From Xanthostigma xanthostigma (lineage: Eukaryota; Arthropoda; Insecta; Raphidioptera; Raphidiidae): DNA of 64,000 nucleotides. Both the position numbers and the translations under genes were made by a program. The notes under the pieces are model-generated. The model saw only the letters and a program-made list of their open reading frames with translations. It was not told the DNA's origin and did no database searches. Location: contig OY754465.1 in the NCBI GenBank assembly GCA_963575645.1, positions 53,839,901 through 53,903,900 of the forward strand, written 5' to 3'. Below are positions 45,801 through 51,767 of the stretch, one piece after another; the stretch's first letter is position 1, and the number at the start of each line of letters is the position of its first letter.

Positions 45801-46109
45801 TATATTTTGTATGGAATCAAGGCATATTTTTGCGGTTCTTGTTATAATATTAAACGGTGAGGGGGCCACAAAACTCAATGGCCTAGGTACGCATAAAAAT
45901 AACAATTGATTTTTCTTGTGCTTTAACAACAGTGAAAGGTTTATTTTTTCGGGAGAAATGTTTAAACGTCAGATTTCTAGTTATTGCATTCGAGGCTAAA
46001 AAACCTCCGACTGATTACAAACTTTCTGTTTCAGATTTTGGGTCTTGTCAACTCCGTTTTGTACGCAATAAGCACATTTTTGGCCCAACGCAGTTACCGC
46101 GGAATATAA
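30658..46109 (+). CDS. singles bar-like MARVEL protein, isoform/gene B (163 aa)
   Basis: Cassette B consists of exons 45264-45446, 45560-45679 and 46035-46109 (stop 46107), each with clean splice sites and phase 0. It encodes TM1-TM4 and the end QRSYRGI but has no start codon of its own. I found no second Thr-rich first exon between 39828 and 45263, so I join it to the exon at 30658-30771, giving 163 residues. Cassettes A and B are identical at 45 of 61 residues in the first exon and 17 of 24 in the last. B would be an alternative 3' end replacing the whole membrane domain except the N-terminal tail. The alternative is a separate gene with an unrecognised first exon. Confidence 0.6.
31962..32778 (+). 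repeat. Dispersed repeat I, copy 2 (interrupted)
   Basis: Collinear with 18376-18860: 'CCGTACCTCAAAAGGAAAA', 'GTCCGTCTGTCTGTCTGTCA', ending 'GCGCGAGTCCGGCTCGCACT' and a T-run. A 235-bp MITE interrupts it at CAGATATA/GCCACGAG. Confidence 0.75.
32309..32543. mobile_element. TATA-flanked MITE nested in repeat I
   Basis: The ends CTGCCGTAAAAAGGCAAAAG and CTTTGCCTTTTTAGGGCAG are inverted copies extending about 30 bp. TATA lies on both sides (32305-32308, 32544-32547). The uninterrupted copy of the host repeat at 18690 reads CAGATATAGCCACGAG, which is exactly the empty site. Confidence 0.92.
34692..35466. mobile_element. hAT-type MITE, 'CAGGGCCGGATTAA' family
   Basis: The ends CAGGGCCGGATTAAACC and TTAATCCGGCACTG are flanked by the perfect 8-bp duplication CTGACGAC (34684-34691, 35467-35474). 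Much of the interior is a nested copy of the TTAA-type MITE F (about 34984-35302). Confidence 0.9.
34984..35302. mobile_element. TTAA-type MITE F, copy 1 (left end damaged)
   Basis: It shares 'CCAAGGCAATTTTAAATAAA' and 'AACATATCATCCATCTACCG' with the complete copy at 47641-48172. The right end GTTAGTACTACC is followed by TTAA. The left terminal 15 bp are not recognisable. Confidence 0.7.
35533..36623. mobile_element. Foldback-type element with tandem-repeat core
   Basis: The 1,091-bp element starts AGGTCATCAAACTTGGCCCC and ends GGGGCCAAGTTCAGTGACCT. It is flanked by a perfect 9-bp duplication GTATAAAGA (35524-35532, 36624-36632). The arms (35533-35848, 36302-36623) are ~320-bp inverted copies. 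The core (35849-36301) is a tandem array with 157-bp period: blocks start TGTCTCGCAG at 35849, 36006 and 36163, each followed by 37-bp subunits beginning AATTCCGGGG. Long inverted arms, internal satellite and 9-bp duplications are known for Drosophila Foldback elements. No transposase is encoded. Confidence 0.9.
35849..36301. repeat. 157-bp higher-order tandem repeat
   Basis: Three units; unit 3 is truncated. Each contains one ~49-bp block (CAGTGAAACGGGAAGGGGCA to the AAAAAAACA tract) and up to three 37-bp subunits (AATTCCGGGGTGAACGATAA type) starting at 35898, 35935 and 35972, and again 157 bp later. ORFs of 68-100 codons across it on the - strand are repetitive by-products. Confidence 0.92.
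37226..37605. mobile_element. Inverted-repeat element in sing intron 1
   Basis: The arms 'GAGTAATATGTAATTTCGGG' (left) and 'CCGATTACATATTACTCGTG' (right) are inverted copies running to TATTCAAC/GTTGAATA. The interior has two direct copies of CTGGACCAATAGGAACG about 82 bp apart, each containing CCAAT. The superfamily was not determined. Confidence 0.65.
38242..38424 (+). CDS. sing cassette A, exon 2 (TM1-TM2)
   Basis: 61 codons between TTTTGCAG and GTAAGT. It encodes [11 protein letters not shown], the first extracellular loop and TM2, and ends in the strongly conserved [12 protein letters not shown]. It is the same length as its counterpart at 45264-45446. Confidence 0.88.
38709..38816. repeat. 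Near-perfect ~108-bp palindrome
   Basis: TTTACTATGTGCGTTTTATT and its inverse AATAAAACGCACATAGTGAA frame a centre GCCTGAGTCACTCAGGC. The stem is about 50 bp with a three-base loop. It lies in the intron between cassette A exons 2 and 3, so the pre-mRNA would form a long hairpin. It may be the stump of a MITE. Confidence 0.8.
38976..39098 (+). CDS. sing cassette A, exon 3 (TM3)
   Basis: 41 codons between TGATTTCAG and GTAAGT. It encodes [20 protein letters not shown], then a charged, Tyr-rich loop [16 protein letters not shown], one residue longer than in cassette B. Confidence 0.88.
39189..39385. mobile_element. Short MITE in cassette A intron 3
   Basis: The inverted ends 'TGCACCTGCGTTGGGTTCGT' and 'ACGAATTCAAGTAGGTGCA' with an inner 'AGAAAAACCAACACCAAGAT' pairing to 'TATCTTGGTGTTTGCTTTCC'. 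It gives ORFs on both strands that are not genes. Confidence 0.65.
39753..39827 (+). CDS. sing cassette A, exon 4 (TM4 and stop)
   Basis: 24 codons plus TAA, after a TTTCTTTTCAG acceptor. It encodes [20 protein letters not shown] and ends YRGI, the conserved C-terminus also used by cassette B. Confidence 0.88.
   Translation: MITLINCVLYGISAFLAQRTYRGI
40037..40042 (+). promoter_or_regulatory. Poly(A) signal AATAAA, sing cassette A
   Basis: 210 bases after the stop at 39827, in TTATAATAAAATCG. It implies that transcripts can end before cassette B, so using cassette B would require reading past this signal and skipping cassette A. Confidence 0.55.
40126..40271. mobile_element. hAT-type MITE, 'CA(A/G)CGCTGGGCAACCT' family
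   Basis: The 146-bp element has ends CAACGCTGGGCAACCT and AGGTTGCCCAGCGCTG and flanks CTTTAGGG (40118-40125) and CTTTACGG (40272-40279), 7 of 8 matching. It sits just past the cassette A poly(A) signal. Confidence 0.85.
40280..41704. other. Stretch between sing cassettes
   Basis: Non-coding and AT-rich. A fragment (41320-41375) ending ATCTACGCCCTTG is the end of the hAT MITE family found at 10969-11248. No first exon for cassette B was found by looking for an ATG-led, Thr-rich, phase-0 exon. Confidence 0.5.
41705..41893. mobile_element. hAT-type MITE, 'CAGTGGCGGATCCA' family
   Basis: The 189-bp element has ends CAGTGGCGGATCCACGG and CCTGGATCCGCCACTG and a perfect 8-bp duplication TTATTACG (41697-41704, 41894-41901). 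Runs of G and C lie next to the ends. Confidence 0.92.
42368..42486. mobile_element. Small inverted-repeat element
   Basis: 'TGTCCGTCTCCTGAAAGGG' at the left is mirrored by 'CCTTTTAGAAGACGGACA' at the right, with inner 'AGTAACTTCGTGATGGTACC' and 'GTTACGAAGCTAGCTGCC' also inverted. About 120 bp, no ORF. Confidence 0.55.
42923..43042. mobile_element. Right-arm fragment of MITE family R
   Basis: It matches the right arm of 27423-27903 from 'CTTCGAAAGGCTGTTTCT' to 'GCATCAACTTAAAACACCCT'. The left arm is absent. Confidence 0.75.
43645..43920 (+). repeat. Repeat Q, copy 2
   Basis: It runs from TTTTTTGAAGTGAAAACTTC to GGCACTCCCGGAGTGCAAAA and a T-run, collinear with 23978-24241 (inverted there). 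Confidence 0.65.
44566..44760 (+). repeat. Helitron-type or lepidopteran interspersed fragment
   Basis: CCATACTAACATTATAAACG, then 'CTCTGTCTGTCTGTTACGCT' and 'CCGCTGAGCCGATTGTGATG', is a phrase I recognise as a very common lepidopteran repeat start. The 3' end is not identified. Confidence 0.55.
44783..45101 (+). repeat. Repeat Q, copy 3
   Basis: Same limits and palindrome as copy 2 (TTTTTGAAGTGAAAACTTG to GGAGTGCAACCCGTC and T-run). It ends about 160 bases before the acceptor of cassette B exon 2. Confidence 0.65.
45264..45446 (+). CDS. sing cassette B, exon 2 (TM1-TM2)
   Basis: 61 codons between TTTATTACAG and GTAAGT. It encodes [20 protein letters not shown], then [19 protein letters not shown] and the invariant [12 protein letters not shown]. 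Differences from cassette A cluster in the first loop (positions 12-20), while TM2 and its exit are nearly identical. Confidence 0.85.
45560..45679 (+). CDS. sing cassette B, exon 3 (TM3)
   Basis: 40 codons between TGATTTCAG and GTAAGT. It encodes [20 protein letters not shown], then the loop [20 protein letters not shown]. Confidence 0.85.
46035..46109 (+). CDS. sing cassette B, exon 4 (TM4 and stop)
   Basis: 24 codons plus TAA after CTGTTTCAG. It encodes [20 protein letters not shown] and ends YRGI. Confidence 0.85.
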   Translation: MLGLVNSVLYAISTFLAQRSYRGI

Positions 46110-46261
46110 GTCACACTAAAAAATTAAAGCTCAAAACTTATATAAGCGAAGCGGCGTTGCGACAAATTCGCACACTTTGGAGGTAAATACGAGTTCAGTG
46201 TCGCTTATGTGAGTTCCAGGCTTAATATTATTTTTTTGCATTTAATTGAAACGTAAAAGAA

Positions 46262-46267
46262 AATAAA
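46262..46267 (+). promoter_or_regulatory. Poly(A) signal AATAAA, sing cassette B
   Basis: About 150 bases after the stop, in GAAAATAAAATAAAATC. A hAT MITE (46282-46442) begins 15 bases downstream, that is, in the expected cleavage zone. Confidence 0.55.
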
Positions 46268-46281
46268 ATAAAATCTAAAGA

Positions 46282-46442
46282 CAGTGCCGTAACTAGCCTT
46301 TTATGCGTCCGGTGCGAGCTTCTATAACTGCGCCGTTGAAAAATGTTCTTATCTTAAAACTCGATCCTGGTCCGGTCGTTCCTGCGCCTCTCAGGGGTAT
46401 GCGCCCTGTGCCTGGGCACCACTGGCCCTAGTTACGACACTG
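46282..46442. mobile_element. hAT-type MITE, 'CAGTGCCGTAAC' family, copy 2
   Basis: The ends CAGTGCCGTAACTAGCC and GGCCCTAGTTACGACACTG match the element at 3710-3866 in opposite orientation. The flanks TCTAAAGA and GCTAAAGT agree at 6 of 8. Confidence 0.75.
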
Positions 46443-46624
46443 GCTAAAGTTTTTCCTGTAAATCTGTAAAGGGTGTATGGCAGGATTGAGAACTTAATGA
46501 TTTTCTAAATCCTGAGATACGGCCTACATACCTATTGCATCTTAATATATTCTGTAAAACACGAAATTAGGTTGTCATTAGATATAGGTATTTTATATAA
46601 TATTTGTTAAGTTTAAAAGCAGCG

Positions 46625-47255
46625 ATGTAGATAAAAAATTAGGGGCCTTCGTGGGACTCCTGGCAGACGTGAAACATACATTTAAACGAGATTCTATAAT
46701 TTTTCGCCCCGTCAACTAACGAAATTGATGGTCAGTCATGCTTTTTTCGAAATAAATATTAGAGCTGTAACAAACCGTATGTATTCGTTACTGAGTAACG
46801 AGTACATCGTCTGACTCGAAGTAACGAATCGTTACTTACAAATTCATTTCGTTACTCGCATGTTTCGTATCCATGTCAGATCGACTCGTTTGATACGGTT
46901 ATACGAACACAATGTGTTATACTTATAAGTATTCATAAAGTACGAAGTCATGACTCATGTCGTATCACATATGCGACGCGCTTTGGTGCGAAGCTACATG
47001 CTTATTGCTTGATGCTGTTAAGTACACTATTGTATGTCGTATGAAAAGTACCGAGTAACGTAACGATACGAAAGTAACGGGTACTGGTTCTTTAAGTAAC
47101 GAATACATACGGGTACACAATTTCTCGTTACTTTTAAAGCTCTAATAGACATGTTTTTCGGTAATAAATATCTGTTATCGTTGGTGGTCTAGCAGGTACT
47201 AGGGGGGTCTTATCGATCGCGGGGCCCTGGGCACGTGCCCAGAGTGCCCAGTAGG
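46625..47255 (+). repeat. Repeat S, copy 1 (interrupted)
   Basis: The parts 46625-46759 and 47145-47255 are collinear with 54895-55112 (TTTTTTCGAAATAAATAT, CGGTAATAAA, 'GGGGCCCTGGGCACGTGCCC'). The middle is a hAT-type insertion. Confidence 0.65.
46760..47144. mobile_element. hAT-type MITE, 'TAGAGCT' ends, nested in repeat S
   Basis: The 385-bp element has inverted ends TAGAGCTGTAAC and GTTACTTTTAAAGCTCTA and is full of GTAACGA/TCGTTAC words. The flanks ATAAATAT (46752-46759) and ATAGACAT (47145-47152) agree at 6 of 8. The uninterrupted relative near 54975 reads CGAAATAAATATGTTTTC, the empty site. Confidence 0.8.
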
Positions 47256-47640
47256 AACGCTATTCCAATCTCCTTCTGCACAGACGTACTTTCGTTGGCC
47301 ACAGTATATAATAACCCAACCGCTAGGAACGCTAGTGGCATTGTTGTGCTGATCTATACCGCGATATGTGGACTCTAATTAACAAAGTGGCCGGATGTCT
47401 TTATGCGCTCTATATTTAACGGTGTGTTGTCTCGTCTACACTACTGCATAAAAACTTGTAGAAAAATTAATATTTGTATTTTGCTAATTTTTTTATGACC
47501 GAATACATTGTTAAAAGTGCCTGCAGTTTGGAAATATTTACAATAATATTATGCAAAGATTTAAACGATTTTTTGGTAATTTTATATATACATGGATTTT
47601 ATAAACTACCTACCGATCTTCCAGAAAATATTTTAATTAA

Positions 47641-48172
47641 GGTAGTACGAGCACCAAGGCAACTTTAAATAAAAGGCTTAATTTTTTTTATATTTCGGTA
47701 GATGGATGATATGTTTTCATTGATTTCTCCAAAACTAGTCGTTGGAAATTAAAAAAAAACTATTTAAATTAAAGTTAAAACTTTAATAAATTATTGAAAA
47801 CAAAAAAAAACCGTTGTGCCCGAATAATTAAAAAGATATTTAATCTTTTTAATTAAATATCTTTTTAATTAGTCGGGCACAACGGGTTTTTTTTTTGTTT
47901 TCAATAATTTATTAAGGTATTAACTTTAATTTAAATAGTTTTTTTTTTAATTTCCACTGACTAGTTTTGGAGAAATCAATGAAAACATATCAGCCATCTA
48001 CCGTTTTTCCATAAAGCCAATGTTAAATATGCCTACTTTTGAAGTCATTTATTTATTTAAATAATCGGGCAAGCTCCCCTGAAATTTTCAGAATTGGTTT
48101 AGACTTAGTCCAACTTCATATCAAAAAAACAATCAAGCCTTTTATTTAAATTGCCTTGGTGCTCGTACTACC
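47641..48172. mobile_element. TTAA-flanked MITE F, complete copy
   Basis: The 532-bp element has inverted ends GGTAGTACGAGCACCAAGGC and GCCTTGGTGCTCGTACTACC, flanked by TTAA (47637-47640, 48173-48176). TTAA duplication is the piggyBac signature, although these ends do not start with the usual CCC. Inner palindromes 'GTTGTGCCCGAATAATTAAA' and inverse make nearly the whole element self-complementary. Confidence 0.85.
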
Positions 48173-50044
48173 TTAAACAATATAATTAATTTTTATACAA
48201 ATAAAACACGTACTGCAATAAACATGAGAACTGTATAAACAAAGATTACCTGTCGGAAATAAGTGGAAATATTTGTGCTTCCAGCATTTTTTTTTCACAC
48301 AATGTGCCAATTTTATTTAAACTGTGTACAAAGAAAAGAAATGTGTCCCGGTTCAAGCATAAGTAAATGCCTTTCCAATGTGGATTACAATATTTTTTTT
48401 CAAATTGGTTGAGTAGTTTTTGCATTCAGCGCGGACAAACAAACAACCTCGTCAAACGTTGTGGAATTGAATTCATTTATTAAAACAAAACAAAAACCGA
48501 CAAATTCGTTATTTACACAGTTTTTTAAACGCAATCGATGTTACCGTAATATTAAATTAGGTTGTAAATATACCATAAGCTACATTTATTAATATTTATT
48601 TATTTTTAATATATTTGATTTAGTAAAGCTGCACTTCCACTGCTAACTCACTTTCATTAATTTTCTGTAATAGCTGCTGAAACTCCTTGAAAAAATAGTT
48701 GTTTGAGAAATTTTGTGGAAAACAATGCAAGTTTCACTTTGAAATATTTTAGATTTTCACAAAATTGAATTTTCTGTTTAATACTGAAATATTATTCTGA
48801 ATTTATTTATCACTATTTATATGGGCTACTGAAAATAAATTTAGACGCTGATTGTCTCAACTGTCGAGCGTCTAAAATGCGAAAACAAAATCAATACTGT
48901 TTTAAATTGACTAGGTTTAAGCACCACTTAAAAATTTAAATATATTGATACAGAGCTTTTTTATTTTTGTACCTTTTTTATGATTTTGAATTTGGCGCGC
49001 TTCAAACTGAGTACTTTGATTCCTAAATAGGCTAAGCTTTTGATTGGCTTGTTGCGGTTAAAAAAATGCAGATAGTAGCCAGATTGTGGACTTGAGAGAT
49101 GTTCCTCAATTAATTGAAAACTGAATATATCAATAATTTATCGAATGAAAATAAAAGTGAAAAATTCACCTTGCTACGTCTTTGTATTGTGGATGGCTTT
49201 AAATAATTTTCTTCTTATCATATTTTATACTAACACAAATATTAGCTGTATAATTAAATGTAATAAATATTAATTGTTAACTGTTCTTTCGTATTGTTGT
49301 AACAATAAAGTCAATGTCTTTTTAAAAAATTGAGATTATTTTTTTATAACCTATATTTTAAGTCACGAATTAATTTCAATTATTTTTTGTTTATAAGTTT
49401 AAATGCTAGAGAACAGAAACTATTAAATTGTAATATTTTTGAACATTTTCTTTGAAACATTTTTAATGTGCGATTTTGGACATCTAATGACCAAGATCTA
49501 AACTGTAAAAATAAAAATGTCAACAGTGTGTTTTTCTAAGTTCTTATTTTGAAAACATATTAAACCTCCATGAATTTGAGAATTTTGTGTTTATTATCTG
49601 TAATTAAGATAATTTCTTAATTAATTTTTTCATTCGTCCACCTTATGACGACACATTTTCTGCAGACGTCTCTTGGACTATTAGGACGGATTTGGATATA
49701 TTAATAACGGTATATAGAATATTTGAAACGAAACAATTTTATCGGAAAATCTTGTTTTATTAAATATTTTGCAGCATAAAAATGCCTGTACACAAATTAT
49801 TTTTTTCTTGTATGAATTATTTACATTATAGTACACAAACAATTACAGACGATTTTAAGAATTAAAAAAAAAAAAGAAACTTTGGTTTAATTCCAGCCTT
49901 CTACACTATCATTCACTTAACACGTAAATTACTTTTTATACAGTATATAATTTATTGAGAATATAAAATTATAATCAGTATTTACAATATTTTCAAATAT
50001 CAACATTTAAAATTACAGAAAATCATCGATTTACGAACATTCAC
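48173..50044. other. Stretch without a gene
   Basis: Very AT-rich, no exon-like ORF on either strand. It separates the converging sing-like and TRAF4 genes and may include the TRAF4 3' UTR end. Confidence 0.45.
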
Positions 50045-50256
50045 CAATGCCGTAGCTAGAATCATCTAAGCCCAAGGAAAAAATTCTGATTTGGCGATGG
50101 CAAACATTCTTTGCTTTAAAATAAAACTATCGAGCATTACATATAATTTATTTTTAGATACTGCTCTCTTAAACCAATTTAAAAAAATTTGATAGAATGG
50201 TTGAATGTGCCCTTCGAGATTTGCGCATCTCTTGTTACATCCTAGCTACGGTATTG
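50045..50256. mobile_element. MITE, 'CAATGCCGTAGCTAG' ends
   Basis: CAATGCCGTAGCTAG and CTAGCTACGGTATTG are inverted ends about 212 bp apart. The flanks do not show a clear duplication. Confidence 0.55.
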
Positions 50257-50656
50257 GCAAGAACTAACGTCACAATACATAAAAAATAACAAAAAAATAA
50301 TATCGATATTTTGTTTTTAATCTTCGACAGCCACGCCATTTTGAAATGGGCCTCAGTTAGTGTTAGTTCGTCACTGGTTCTAATTGCTAACAAGTTGCTC
50401 TCATTTGAACAACAACGAGATAGAATCGAAATCTAAGAAACATTAAATATTTGAAAAACTTTTTGAATAATGTTCAATTTTTCCTATTATATTATAAATT
50501 CACTTAAATACCAGTTAAGTTAATTAAATATAAGCTGAAACTTAACAACCAAATTATAATAATTAGAAAATATTATTTACGTCGTTAGTTGAACTTTTGT
50601 TAACGGTCTTATTATTTGTATTTACAATAAAAAAATATCTTTTCAAAATATAACTA

Positions 50657-51079
50657 CAGTCCAACTTGTTTATAACGTCAATCTTGTTTTAGCGTAAAAT
50701 CTCAATAATTTATGTTGATTAGATGTCGTTTTTGTCGCGTTCCCTGCCCTCTATCGTTAATTAAGAAGTTTTGCGGTTTAAAACAATAATAACAAAGCAG
50801 TTCAAGCCTGCTCTATTACCCGTTACCGGCGCTAGTAGTCTTCGTGGAAGTAAATGTCGTTTAACATATTTTTCGCAATATTTTTTTTTTCAGTGCAACA
50901 ACAGAAACACTATATCTCGGTTATAAAAATTTCGATAAATAATTAATGGTCTCGTTTAATTATTATTACAGGTATTTGAAAAACGCTCATTTAAGACAAT
51001 GTTATAAGAACGGACGGTAGGCGGTGCTGCCGTCACGCACCCAGCGAATAGTCGGCAACGTTATAACCCAGTTTGACTG
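50657..51079. mobile_element. pogo/Tigger-like MITE with TA duplication
   Basis: CAGTCCAACTTGTTTATAAC and GTTATAACCCAGTTTGACTG form inverted ends, with TA on each side (50655-50656, 51080-51081). The 423-bp element has no transposase. It lies about 335 bases downstream of the TRAF4 stop codon and may be part of its 3' UTR. Confidence 0.8.
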
Positions 51080-51413
51080 TACTTGAAAGAAATGAATATA
51101 TATACATGAATCACATATAATAAGTCTACATTGCTCAGTTTTGCAATGACGAATCAGTAGATTTTTAGAACCGCTGATCTCTAATTTTCTCGATGCAGTG
51201 TAGACATGTGACACCAGAAATGAAAAAAAAAAACTCTTAAGATGTACGGTTTTTACAGTCTATTTAAAATGATTCTATTAAAAAATGACCAGAAAAAATA
51301 TAAAAATGAAATATATACAAACGAATCGACAGGTTCATTTCGTTTTGGAGACAATTAAAAAAAAACAATGAGTATCAACAATCAAAGCTCCAAAACTTGG
51401 ATCACTTTATCAT

Positions 51414-51767
51414 TTAAACAGCTACAATTTTACTAGGGTCGACTTTAACTCTAATAAACATAATATCATCTTTGACAAAATATCGTTTTTTCAACATTTC
51501 ATGGGATACAAAACGCGGGAAACCAAAACCTAAAGAGTCCGGTTCTTTACTGGGTCGTTGAAAATTCTTCCAGGTTGGATCCGGTATAAAACTTTCGACG
51601 ATGTTGCACGCCTTGTCTGGACACGTTGTCTGGTCGAAAAGTGTAAACGAAACACTATGGGCGAACGGCCACCTCAGGAGCGCATCATATTCACCGGGAA
51701 GTATTTTGATGTAGACCGAAATGTGGGATGATTCACCAGCTCCGTTCCCGTTCAAAAAGAGGGAAGC
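51414..51767 (-). CDS. TRAF4 last exon (MATH domain, stop)
   Basis: 117 codons plus TAA at 51414-51416. It encodes ASLFLNGNGAGESSHISVYI through WPFAHSVSFTLFDQ, FIPDPTWKNFQRP, DSLGFGFPRFVS and DDIMFIRVKVDPSKIVAV. The acceptor is GTTACAG. A poly(A) signal could not be assigned confidently downstream. Confidence 0.93.
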   Translation of the reverse strand, partial: ASLFLNGNGAGESSHISVYIKILPGEYDALLRWPFAHSVSFTLFDQTTCPDKACNIVESFIPDPTWKNFQRPSKEPDSLGFGFPRFVSHEMLKKRYFVKDDIMFIRVKVDPSKIVAV

